Below, piece by piece: positions 26,934 to 35,602 of a stretch of DNA of 64,000 nt (position 1 is the stretch's first letter; each line of letters begins with the position of its first letter). Origin of the DNA: Allobogoriella deserti (GTDB lineage: Bacteria; Actinomycetota; Actinomycetes; Actinomycetales; Actinomycetaceae). A model generated the notes under the pieces. It did no database searches, was not told the DNA's origin, and saw nothing but the letters and a program-made list of their open reading frames with translations. The stretch covers positions 1 to 64,000 of the forward strand of contig NZ_JBHUEE010000011.1 of the NCBI RefSeq assembly GCF_042680605.1, written 5' to 3'. The position numbers and the translations under genes are program-made.

Positions 26934-28597
26934 GCGACATCCAGACCTGGACCCTCGTCTTCATCGTCATCACCTTCGGCATCTACATCACGATCGCGTG
27001 GCGATCCCGCGTCAAGGAGACGGCCGGCTTCTACGTCGCCGGTCAGGGCATTCCGACGGTCGCCAACGGCGCCGCCGTCGCGGCGGACTGGATGTCCGCG
27101 GCGTCGTTCATCTCCATGGCAGGCCTGATCGCGTTCCTCGGCTCCGACGGCTCGATCTACCTCATGGGGTGGACCGGCGGGTACGTCCTGCTGGCGCTGC
27201 TGCTCGCGCCGTACCTGCGCAAGTGGGGCAAGTTCACGGTCCCGGAGTTCGTGGGCGACCGTTACTCCGAGGCGGTCCGGATCATCGCGGCGCTTGCCGC
27301 GATCATCGTCTCCTTCACCTACGTCGTGGGTCAGATGAACGGCGGGGGCATCGTGTTCAGCCGGTTCCTCGGCCTGGACATCACCGGTGGGGTCATCGTC
27401 GCGGCGATCATCATCTTCGCCTACGCGGTCCTCGGCGGCATGAAGGGCATCACCTGGACCCAAGTGGCGCAGTACACGGTGCTGATCATCGCGTACCTCA
27501 TCCCCGCAGTGGCGGTTGCGCAGCAGATGACCGGCATCCCGATCCCGCAGGTCTCGTTCGGCCAGATCCTCGGCGAGCTGGATGCGCTCAGCCAGCAGTT
27601 CGGACTGGACGCGTTCACCGATCCGTTCAGTGCCCGGCCGCAGATCGACGTCTTCCTCGTGACGATGTCGCTGATGGTCGGTACGGCGGGCCTGCCGCAC
27701 GTGATCATCCGCTTCTACACGACGAAGTCGGTGCGTGGTGCGCGGTGGTCGGCGTTCTGGGCCCTGTTCTTCATCTCCCTGCTCTACACCACTGCTCCGG
27801 CCGTGGGGGCCTTCACCAAGTTGAACCTGTTGCAGGGCGTGCAGGGCGTCTCTGCCGACGAGTTGCCGAGCTGGGTGGTCAACTGGCAGCAGACGGGCCT
27901 GGTCAGCGTGGCCGAGGGCGCCTCGACGATCGAGACCGTCAGCAACGACGCCACGTCGGGTGCTGATCTCATCGTCAACAACGACATCCTCGTCCTGGCC
28001 AGTCCGGAGATCGCGGGCCTGCCCGCGCCGATCATCGGCCTCGTGGCAGCCGGCGGTATGGCGGCGGCCCTGTCGACGGCAGCCGGCCTGTTACTGGTCA
28101 TCTCCTCGTCCTTCTCCCACGACCTGTTCTTCCGGGTCGTCAAGCGGAAGACGACCGACGCCCAGCAGCTGCTGGCGGGGCGGGTCGCCATGGGCCTGGC
28201 GGTGCTGATCGCGATCTACTTCGGGATCAATCCCCCGGCCTTCGTCGCCCAGGTGGTCGCGTTCGCGTTCGGGCTGGCGGCGTCGACGTTCTTCCCGATT
28301 CTGCTGCTCGGCATCTTCTGGAAACGGGCGAACGGCATCGGTGCCGTCTGCGGCATGGTGGCGGGCCTGATCTTCACCGCGAGCTACATGATCTACACGC
28401 TCGAGGTGTTCGGGACCTCCGCCAACGACCACGTTCTCGGGATCAGTCCCGAGGGGATCGGCGCGATCGGCGCGGTGGTCAACCTGGTGATCACCGTGGT
28501 GGTCTCCCTGGCCACCCGGCCGCCGTCGGAGCACGTGCAGGAGATGGTCGAAGAGATCCGTTATCCCGCGGCTCGGGTCACCTCCGGGGAGCGCTGA
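26930..28597 (+). CDS. sodium:solute symporter, VC_2705 subfamily
   Basis: 555 residues, about 13 helices. It shares the SSS motifs of its neighbour (ETAGFYVAGQGIPTVANGAA, DWMSAASFISMAG, GGMKGITWTQVAQYTV, GTAGLPHVIIRFYTT). It differs in partner subunit and in a long loop near 285-350 that contains LQGVQGVSADELPSW. Transport of acetate or a similar monocarboxylate with Na+ is the family expectation. It is coupled to the DUF4212 gene and followed by a strong terminator. Confidence 0.92.
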   Translation: MSDIQTWTLVFIVITFGIYITIAWRSRVKETAGFYVAGQGIPTVANGAAVAADWMSAASFISMAGLIAFLGSDGSIYLMGWTGGYVLLALLLAPYLRKWGKFTVPEFVGDRYSEAVRIIAALAAIIVSFTYVVGQMNGGGIVFSRFLGLDITGGVIVAAIIIFAYAVLGGMKGITWTQVAQYTVLIIAYLIPAVAVAQQMTGIPIPQVSFGQILGELDALSQQFGLDAFTDPFSARPQIDVFLVTMSLMVGTAGLPHVIIRFYTTKSVRGARWSAFWALFFISLLYTTAPAVGAFTKLNLLQGVQGVSADELPSWVVNWQQTGLVSVAEGASTIETVSNDATSGADLIVNNDILVLASPEIAGLPAPIIGLVAAGGMAAALSTAAGLLLVISSSFSHDLFFRVVKRKTTDAQQLLAGRVAMGLAVLIAIYFGINPPAFVAQVVAFAFGLAASTFFPILLLGIFWKRANGIGAVCGMVAGLIFTASYMIYTLEVFGTSANDHVLGISPEGIGAIGAVVNLVITVVVSLATRPPSEHVQEMVEEIRYPAARVTSGER

Positions 28598-28620
28598 GCC
28601 GCCGATCGCTGCGGGACATC

Positions 28621-28654
28621 GTGAGGCCGGGCGCCGCGTGGCGCCCGGCCTCAC
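28621..28654. terminator. hairpin terminator between convergent genes
   Basis: Perfect 15-bp arms GTGAGGCCGGGCGCC (28621-28635) and GGCGCCCGGCCTCAC (28640-28654) flank loop GCGT. It lies 24 bases past the symporter stop and 17 before the end of the convergent gene, so it can serve both. Confidence 0.85.
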
Positions 28655-28670
28655 GGCATGTCACCGCTCG

Positions 28671-30482
28671 TCATGCCACGGCTGGTACCCGCAGGGCGTG
28701 GCCGGCCTCCGCCGGGGCGTTCAGGTGGACCGGTGCGGAGACGTCGGCCGGCGTGGAGACCTGACTGCTGCCGCCTCCACCGTTGTCGTCACCGCCGCCG
28801 CCACCGCCGCCGTCACCGCTGGTCTCGACGAGCCATTCGACCTCGAGCTCGTCGGCCGCCATGTCGATGGAGACGACGCCGAGGATGCCGCCGAGCGAGA
28901 GGTCCGGCGAGATCTCACACCGACCCGACCGGCCGCCCTGGCGGCAGTCGGCGGTGACCGGCACGTCGGCACCGGCGAGGATGCCGCGCGCGACCGTCGG
29001 CTCGTCGTCGCTCAGAACGGGCTGCAGATTGTTGATCTCCCGCCGCGCGGACTGGGGCAGGTTGCGCTCCAGCGAGCCGTCCTCGAGCTGGGTGCCGTCG
29101 CTGAGCGTGCCCGGCAGGGACAGCCCGCACCCGGCCTCGAGACTGCTGGACGCGACGCATTCCTGCGCAGATTCGAGAACAGCGTTCCGGAACTCCTCGA
29201 CCGCCTGATCCGTCAGCGTGGGCTCCAGGCTCGACGTGTCGTACGACTGCGCCTGATCGACCACGACGGTGCTCTCCCCCTCGAGCTCGAACCGCTCCTG
29301 GGGTAGGGAGATCTCGTAGGCACCGGGGAAGACTGGCCGGCTGCCCGCGGTGATCTCCTGGCCGTTGACCGTGGCGCCGAGCTGCTCGAGGGACTGGCTG
29401 AAGTCCAGGCTCGCGAGCGGATTCTCCAGGAGCCACTTGCCGTTGCCGTGCGGGTCGCTCACGGTGAACGCCGTGCTGACGTCCTGGTCCCCGAGTCGAT
29501 AGGTCACCGGGACGTCGACGGTGTCGCTCGCGTCACCGACGTCCTCGACCGTGAGCTCACTGATGGGCGCCTGCTCCTGAGCCGCGCCGAGGACGTCGTC
29601 GCTGAGGAAACTGGTGTCACCAGGCTGCTCGCTCGAAGGCAGGTAGGACAGCGCACGCGCGGCGTCACCGTCGGCGATGGCGGTCATGTATCCCTCGACG
29701 AGCGCGGTCGGGTTCGGGGTTGTCATCGGTGCCGCTGCCTTCATGTCTTCCGGCCCGGGCTGCGAGAACCACCACACGGCTCCCGCGGCCACGGCCGCGA
29801 CCACGACGACGCCACCGACGATGCCGGCGATCGCCCCGGCTCCGAAGCGTCGCTTCTTCTGCGGTTGCTGGTCGGGGTAGCTGCCCGGGGCGCCAGGTGC
29901 CGGGCTCTGCCCGTATCCGGAGTGGTCCCACTGCCCCGGCGGATACTGGCCCGGAGGCGGCGCCTGCTGCCCTTGGCCGGGGTAGGGACCTTGACCGGGG
30001 TACTGCCCCTGGCCCTGGTACGGCCCCTGCCCCTGGCCCTCGTACGGACCCTGGCCCTGGCCCTGGTACGGACCCTGCGGCTGGTGCTGCGCCGGCTGGC
30101 CGTACGGCGCCTGCTGCTGACCGTAGGACTGCTGCTGACCGTAGGACTGTTGCTGCCGACCGTAGGACCCCTGTCCGGGTGGCCCCTGTGGGCTGCCTTG
30201 CGCGGCCCACGGCGCAGCCGGCGGACCCGGCTGCGAACCAGCCTGGTCGCCACTCCAGTTTCCTTGGTCGTCCTGACGCCACTGTCCCGGCGTCTGCCCC
30301 GCCTCGGGCCCGCTCGACGGCGGTGGTTGCGGCGAGGCACTTGGCCTCTCGCCTGCCGCCGGCGGTTCCGGCATCGGCGGTCCCTGCGGTGGCGGCGGAC
30401 CTTGCGCCGGATTCGCCGGTGGTACCTGCCCCGGCTGGTCGCCGTCGGGTGTGCCGCCGTCGTGACGGTCCTGTTGACTCAT
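28671..30482 (-). CDS. Pro/Gln/Gly-rich one-pass membrane protein of unknown function
   Basis: 603 residues in three parts. Residues 1-210 are low complexity: Pro/Gln/Gly/Tyr with imperfect repeats such as YGQQQ and GPYQGQGQ. A basic stop-transfer KKRRFG precedes a single helix at about 216-240. The C-terminal 360 residues look extracytoplasmic and contain a DUF4878-like segment (ALVEGYMTAIADGDAARALSYL) and two Cys pairs. The end is Gly/Asp-rich. The orientation matches actinobacterial cell-envelope proteins with intrinsically disordered cytoplasmic heads. The ATG follows GAGGGGG. I do not recognise a precise function. Confidence 0.75.
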   Translation of the reverse strand: MSQQDRHDGGTPDGDQPGQVPPANPAQGPPPPQGPPMPEPPAAGERPSASPQPPPSSGPEAGQTPGQWRQDDQGNWSGDQAGSQPGPPAAPWAAQGSPQGPPGQGSYGRQQQSYGQQQSYGQQQAPYGQPAQHQPQGPYQGQGQGPYEGQGQGPYQGQGQYPGQGPYPGQGQQAPPPGQYPPGQWDHSGYGQSPAPGAPGSYPDQQPQKKRRFGAGAIAGIVGGVVVVAAVAAGAVWWFSQPGPEDMKAAAPMTTPNPTALVEGYMTAIADGDAARALSYLPSSEQPGDTSFLSDDVLGAAQEQAPISELTVEDVGDASDTVDVPVTYRLGDQDVSTAFTVSDPHGNGKWLLENPLASLDFSQSLEQLGATVNGQEITAGSRPVFPGAYEISLPQERFELEGESTVVVDQAQSYDTSSLEPTLTDQAVEEFRNAVLESAQECVASSSLEAGCGLSLPGTLSDGTQLEDGSLERNLPQSARREINNLQPVLSDDEPTVARGILAGADVPVTADCRQGGRSGRCEISPDLSLGGILGVVSIDMAADELEVEWLVETSGDGGGGGGGDDNGGGGSSQVSTPADVSAPVHLNAPAEAGHALRVPAVA

Positions 30483-30656
30483 GTCCGGGCCCCCTCGTAG
30501 CTCCCTCGCAGGCTATCCCCCTGACGGAGCCGATTCCCTGCGGTCCGCGTGGGGAGTTCTCCCCTGTCCACGTCGGGGCAGGTCGGGAGCTCGCTGCGCG
30601 CCGGATCCGGCCTGGGCGGCGGGCCGCACGGTGGCCTCGGCGGAGCCCTTTGCGGA

Positions 30657-31958
30657 TCAGCGTCGCGGCGGCAGGAGTGACTCCTCGAGCACGCGGCCCT
30701 CGCTCGCGGACGGCGGACGGACCCCGAGCAGGTGGGAGATCGTCGGGGCCACGTCGACCAGGCGCGGGTTGTGCGGTGCCGCGCCCGGGCGAATGCCCGC
30801 ACCGCTGAGCAGGAAGGCCAGCTCGAGCTCCTGCGAGGTGCCGTGGCGGCCGCGGGTGTAGGGCTGGTCGCCGGTGAACATCGCCCAGCCAGGCTCCGGT
30901 TCGACGACGAGGTCCCCGTAGACGCCGGCCATCCGCATCTCGGCCTGTGCGGTCTTGTCGTAGACCCCGCCGATTCCCTCGACCGAGGTGATCGCCTCCT
31001 CGACCTGCGCGAGCGCCTCGGCGTCGCCGGCAAGATCGCCGACGAGGTGCACGGAGGTGAGGCCGCCACCGGCGAGGACCACCTCGGTCCCCTCGGACGG
31101 AGAATCGCCGCTGCTGACCCACTCGGCCTCGAAGCCGGCGTCGTCGATCGCGGCTTCCACCTGCGGACCGTTGACGTGGTCGTAGGAGGTCATGCCGTGG
31201 TCGCCCACGAGCACGAACGTGGTCCGACCGAAGGTGCCGGCGCGGCGGGTCGCGTCGACGACCCGGCCGATCTGCTCGTCCACGTGCGTCAACGCCTGGT
31301 CGATCTCCGCACTGTCGTCACCGGTAGCGTGACCGGCCGAATCCAGGTCGCTGCAGTACACGGCGAGCAGATCGGGCACCTCGGGCACCGTCACCTCGGT
31401 ACCCCCGGAGTCCACCGGCTCACCACTGAGGATCGCGACGGCGTCGTCCGCCCGCTGTGAGCACTCGCCGCCGGGCTGGGTGTACAGCGCATCCGGGTTC
31501 CCGTACGTGACGCCGCGATTCTCGAGGATGAACCACTGGGCGGAGGCGAGGGTCCGGCCCTGTGCGGTCAATGACTCCCCCAGGGTCTCGACCGCGATGT
31601 CCCGGGACTGTCCCTCCACCACGCCGCTCTCACGGTCGAGGTAGTACGCGGCGTTCCCGGTGACGTCGGGATACGTGCCGGTGGCCACCGAGGACCACGA
31701 CTGGTTCGTCACGGTGGACATCACGCCGGTGCCCGTGGTCACCGATCCGCGGCGGGCGAGCGCCTCGATGTTCGGCAACGGCACCCTGCCGTCGAGGTAC
31801 TCAGCGTCGAAGCCGTCGATCGCGAAGAGCACCACCCGGTGGGGCGGACGCTCCCCCATCCCAGGTGACGCGATGGCGGACGGCATGGTGGCGGCACCGG
31901 CGATCAGGGTGACGGCGGTGGCGACGGTGGCGGTGACGCGGCGCCGGCGTCGGCGCAT
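30657..31958 (-). CDS. secreted alkaline phosphatase-superfamily protein (type I phosphodiesterase/nucleotide pyrophosphatase like)
   Basis: 433 residues with a signal peptide (MRRRRRR then a hydrophobic stretch, likely cut near ASPG). Metal-site motifs of the superfamily are VVLFAIDGFDAEYL at the start, NQSWSSVATGTYPDVTGN around the nucleophile, SDLDSAGHATG, LVGDHGMTSYDH, and a final RGRHGTSQELELAF. The nucleophile in phosphodiesterase members is Thr or Ser in this loop; the best match here is within TNQSWSSVATG. The start ATG has GAGGGAG 6 bases upstream. Substrate unknown; it may release phosphate from extracellular phosphodiesters. Confidence 0.85.
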   Translation of the reverse strand: MRRRRRRVTATVATAVTLIAGAATMPSAIASPGMGERPPHRVVLFAIDGFDAEYLDGRVPLPNIEALARRGSVTTGTGVMSTVTNQSWSSVATGTYPDVTGNAAYYLDRESGVVEGQSRDIAVETLGESLTAQGRTLASAQWFILENRGVTYGNPDALYTQPGGECSQRADDAVAILSGEPVDSGGTEVTVPEVPDLLAVYCSDLDSAGHATGDDSAEIDQALTHVDEQIGRVVDATRRAGTFGRTTFVLVGDHGMTSYDHVNGPQVEAAIDDAGFEAEWVSSGDSPSEGTEVVLAGGGLTSVHLVGDLAGDAEALAQVEEAITSVEGIGGVYDKTAQAEMRMAGVYGDLVVEPEPGWAMFTGDQPYTRGRHGTSQELELAFLLSGAGIRPGAAPHNPRLVDVAPTISHLLGVRPPSASEGRVLEESLLPPRR

Positions 31959-32126
31959 CGTTACTCCCTCGGATGAGACTTGGCGGCCGACGAGCATGCT
32001 GGCGTACCGGTCCGAACACGTCCGCAACGAGTCACGAACGTCTCGTGAACGCGTGTAGTGGCCGGACGAGGGTGCCGTCACCGCCCCGAGGAACCGGCCG
32101 CAGCCGTCCACCATGGTGCGGCGTCC

Positions 32127-33632
32127 TCACCTCTCCCGTCGGACCCGGAGCATGGACCACGAGCCCGGCGCCAGTTCGCCGACCGGCTCGTCGTCCTCGA
32201 GCAAAGCGCCAGGGGCCACGGCGGGAGTCAGCCCCTGGTTTCCCGGGCCGTTGGTGGCGGTCAGGTCAGGTCCGGTCAGCGTGGTGCGCTCGACAGTCCG
32301 GCGGCCGGGAGCGGCCCCGCGGAGGTCGATGTGGGGTCTGACCGCGGTGGTCGTCGAACGGTTGACCACGAAGATCACGTGCTCGTCGGCGTCCTTCCGG
32401 ACGGCCGCCACGTCGAGCACGGGGACGTCGTCGTGCTCGCTGGTGGAGACGCGGTCACAGGTGACGCTCGGCTGCAGTGCCGTTCCGCGGCCGTGCCGCG
32501 CGGTCAGCGCGAACGGGTAGAAGGTGGTCTGCCGCCACAGCTCTCCAGCACCCGGCTCGGTCCTGATCGGGGCGATGACGTTGACGAGCTGGGCGAGACA
32601 CGCCATGCGCACACGGTCACCGGCGCGCAGGATCGAGTTCAGGAAGCTGCCGACCACGAGCGCGTCGGCCAATGTGTACTCATCCTCGATGAGGCGCGGC
32701 GCGTGGGGCCAGTGCCCGAGATCGCGCGGGCGGGAGTTGTACCAGACGTTCCACTCGTCGAACGAGAGCGACATGTGCCGGTTGTGCCGCCCGGCGGCAC
32801 GCGCGTAGTCGACGCTGGAGATGACCGAACGGATGTACTCGTCGATGTCGAGTCCGGCTGCCAGGAAGTCCGCCATGTCCGGGTACTTGTCCGGATCGGC
32901 GTACATGTGCATCGAGACATGGTCGACGTGCGGGTAGGCGTACTCCAGCACGGTCGCCTCCCACCGTGCGAACGTCGGCATGATCGGTTTCGACGTGCCG
33001 CACGCGACGAGCTCGATCGACGGATCGGTCCGTTTCATGGCGACGGCGGTCTGTGCCGCCAATTTGCCGTAGTCCTCGGCGGTTTTGTGCCCGAGCTGCC
33101 ACGGGCCGTCCATCTCGTTGCCGAGACACCACACCGTGACGCCGTACGGATCGGCCGTGCCGTTCGCGCGGCGCATCTCCGAGGCCGGCGTGCCGCCCGG
33201 GATGTTGCAGTACTCCAGGAGCCGGACGGCGTCGGCGATCCCCCGGGTGCCGAGGTTGACCGCCATCATCGGCTCGGCCTGGACGGTCCGGCAGTACCGG
33301 AGGAACTCGTCGGTCCCGACCTGATTCGACTCGACGCTGCGCCACGCGAGGTCCAGCCGCTCGGGCCGCTGCGCGCGCGGACCGACGCCGTCCTCCCACT
33401 CGTAGCCGGAGACGAAGTTCCCCCCGGGATACCGCAGGATGGTCGGTCCGAGCTCGCGCACGGCCTCGGCCACGTCGCCACGAAACCCGTCCTCGTCCGC
33501 GCTCGGGTGGTCCGGCGCGTAGATCCCGTCGTAGACGCACCGGCCCATGTGCTCGACGAACGATCCGTAGATGCGAGGGTCGACCTCGGCGATCTCGTAG
33601 TCGTCGTCGAGGACGATCCGTGCTGCGGTCAT
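32127..33632 (-). CDS. abfA: alpha-L-arabinofuranosidase, glycoside hydrolase family 51
   Basis: 501 residues without a signal peptide, so intracellular. The acid/base is Glu173 in WCLGNEMDGPW and the nucleophile is Glu293 in LSFDEWNVWY. RYPGGNFVSGYEWEDGVGP is the typical substrate-pocket segment. Length and motifs fit GH51 enzymes that remove arabinofuranose from imported oligosaccharides. It is the last gene of the leftward operon that encodes an ABC importer without its own ATPase. The ATG has AGGAG 4 bases upstream. Confidence 0.93.
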   Translation of the reverse strand: MTAARIVLDDDYEIAEVDPRIYGSFVEHMGRCVYDGIYAPDHPSADEDGFRGDVAEAVRELGPTILRYPGGNFVSGYEWEDGVGPRAQRPERLDLAWRSVESNQVGTDEFLRYCRTVQAEPMMAVNLGTRGIADAVRLLEYCNIPGGTPASEMRRANGTADPYGVTVWCLGNEMDGPWQLGHKTAEDYGKLAAQTAVAMKRTDPSIELVACGTSKPIMPTFARWEATVLEYAYPHVDHVSMHMYADPDKYPDMADFLAAGLDIDEYIRSVISSVDYARAAGRHNRHMSLSFDEWNVWYNSRPRDLGHWPHAPRLIEDEYTLADALVVGSFLNSILRAGDRVRMACLAQLVNVIAPIRTEPGAGELWRQTTFYPFALTARHGRGTALQPSVTCDRVSTSEHDDVPVLDVAAVRKDADEHVIFVVNRSTTTAVRPHIDLRGAAPGRRTVERTTLTGPDLTATNGPGNQGLTPAVAPGALLEDDEPVGELAPGSWSMLRVRRER

Positions 33633-33731
33633 GGCACTCCTTCTCCTCCGCACCTGTGCGTGCGGTCCGGGTACTGAGGTTGGTCATGCGTCGTGACGGG
33701 TTGTGCTCCGGCGATTGGCGACGGCCCGGAC

Positions 33732-34667
33732 TCACTGACCGCCGAGGCCGGTGGTGGCCACGCTCTGCACGATCTGACGTTGGAAGAGCATGAACACGAT
33801 GATCAGCGGGAGCCCGGCGAGGGTGGCGGCCGCCATCTCCTGCGAGTAGATCTCGCCGTAGGCGCTGAGCACGTTGGGCAGACCCACCGGAACCGTCATC
33901 AGCTCCGGCTCGCTCGTGACGATGAACGGCCACAGGAAGTTGTTCCAGGCGTTGATAAACACGAAGATCGACACCGCGGCCAGGATCGGCCGGGACAGCG
34001 GCAGGACCACGGACCAGAAGATCCGCAGACGGGACGCGCCGTCGATCCGCGCCGCCTCCTCGAGCTCGATCGGGATGCCGTCGAAGAACTTCTTCAAGAT
34101 GAAGACCATGACCGGAGCGATGACCTGTGGCAGGGCGATGCCCCAGTAGGTGTCGACGAGGCGCCAGCTGACCATCTGCTGGAAGAGCGGCACGACGAGG
34201 ATCTGGGGCGGCACCATGATCGACCCGACAGTGAGCGCGAAAAGCAGGCTCTTCCCACGGAAGGTCGTCCGGGAGAACGCGTAGGCGGCGAGTGAGGAGA
34301 TCACCATCGTCAGGACCGTCACCATGACGGCGACGACGATGCTGTTGAGGAACCACGTCTGGATGTTTCCCGCGCCGAGGACGTCCCGGTAGGACTCTAG
34401 GGTGAAGCCGTTGGGAGGGATCCAGGACAGCGGCAGCGCGCCCGCGTCCGCCTCGGTCTTGAACGAGGTGTTCACGGCCCAGGCGAGCGGCAGCAGCCAC
34501 AGGAAGGCCAGGGCGAGCAGCACGATCCACGTGACGATCCGTGGCCCCCAGGCGGTGCCGAGGAGCAGGCGTTCCTGGGGCGTCTGGACGGTCACGCTCC
34601 GCAGGCCTCGGCGCGGGCGACGGCCGGCCGCAGGCGGGGCGGCGGGCGTCGTGACGGTCGTGCTCAT
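33732..34667 (-). CDS. carbohydrate ABC transporter permease, MalG type
   Basis: 311 residues with six helices. The binding-protein-dependent signature is EEAARIDGASRLRIFWSVVL, with FINAWNNFLWP in the following loop. The ATG overlaps the stop of the companion permease (ATGA). Long Pro/Arg-rich N-terminal tail. It forms the inner-membrane channel with the MalF-type partner, and a shared multiple-sugar ATPase encoded elsewhere must power it. Confidence 0.92.
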   Translation of the reverse strand: MSTTVTTPAAPPAAGRRPRRGLRSVTVQTPQERLLLGTAWGPRIVTWIVLLALAFLWLLPLAWAVNTSFKTEADAGALPLSWIPPNGFTLESYRDVLGAGNIQTWFLNSIVVAVMVTVLTMVISSLAAYAFSRTTFRGKSLLFALTVGSIMVPPQILVVPLFQQMVSWRLVDTYWGIALPQVIAPVMVFILKKFFDGIPIELEEAARIDGASRLRIFWSVVLPLSRPILAAVSIFVFINAWNNFLWPFIVTSEPELMTVPVGLPNVLSAYGEIYSQEMAAATLAGLPLIIVFMLFQRQIVQSVATTGLGGQ

Positions 34668-35602
34668 GCCGAGTTCCCCCTCTGTCGGGCGAGTCGCACC
34701 TGAATGATCGAGACGATGACGATGAGGGCGAGGAACAGGTAGGACAGTGCGGCGCCGTACCCGATCCGGTACCCGGTGAAGCCGATGTCGTAGACGTAGA
34801 GGAGCATCGAGCGGGTCGCCCCGTTCGGGCCGCCCTTCGTCATGAGGTAGATCTGGTCGAACACCTTCAGCGAGGACAGGATCTGCAGCGTCAGCACGAC
34901 CCCGGTGATCCGGCTCAACTGCGGGATCGTGATGTTCCACAGCCGGCGCAACGGGCCGGCCCCATCGAGGGCCGCGGCCTCGTAGAGGTGATGCGGGATG
35001 GCCTGCAACGCCGAGAGATAGAGCAGGAAGTTGAAGCCTACGGTCCACCACACGGTGGCGATCGTGACGGCCCACATCGCCGCCCCCTCCTCGGAGATCC
35101 ACCCGATCGGGGCCAGGCCGAGGGACGTGAGCGTCTGGTTGACCAGACCGAGGTTCTCCTCGAACAGCCAGCTCCAGATCATCGCGACGGTGGCGACAGG
35201 TAGCAGGTACGGCGCGAAGAACGCCAGGCGCCACAGCCACTGCCCGCGCACACCGGTGTAGACGGTGATCGCCATGACGAGAGCGACGACCACCAGCGGG
35301 ACCGTGCTGATCAGCACGAAGAACAGCGTGTTGCCGAGCGAGCTCCAGGCATCCGGGTCACCGAGCGCCTCGGCGTAGTTCGCCAGCCCGACGAAGCTCG
35401 GCGCGTCCCCGACCAGGGACTCGTCCGTCAGGCTCAGCCAGGCTCCGTAGAGGATCGGCCAGATCATGAACAGGAGAAAGAAGACCAGGAACGGGACGAC
35501 GAACCATCCCGGGGACCAGGAACGGCCCCGACGACGTCGTCGGGTCGGCGCATCCTGCCCGGACAGGTCCGGTGCCGGGGCAGGGGCAGTGTCGGTGCTC
35601 AT
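34664..35602 (-). CDS. carbohydrate ABC transporter permease, MalF type
   Basis: 312 residues with six helices and the loop EAAALDGAGPLRRLWNITIP. Start ATG overlaps the stop of the binding-protein gene. The periplasmic part contains FFAPYLLPVATVAMIWSWLF, typical of sugar uptake porter family 1. Partner of the MalG-type permease encoded next. Confidence 0.92.
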   Translation of the reverse strand: MSTDTAPAPAPDLSGQDAPTRRRRRGRSWSPGWFVVPFLVFFLLFMIWPILYGAWLSLTDESLVGDAPSFVGLANYAEALGDPDAWSSLGNTLFFVLISTVPLVVVALVMAITVYTGVRGQWLWRLAFFAPYLLPVATVAMIWSWLFEENLGLVNQTLTSLGLAPIGWISEEGAAMWAVTIATVWWTVGFNFLLYLSALQAIPHHLYEAAALDGAGPLRRLWNITIPQLSRITGVVLTLQILSSLKVFDQIYLMTKGGPNGATRSMLLYVYDIGFTGYRIGYGAALSYLFLALIVIVSIIQVRLARQRGNSA

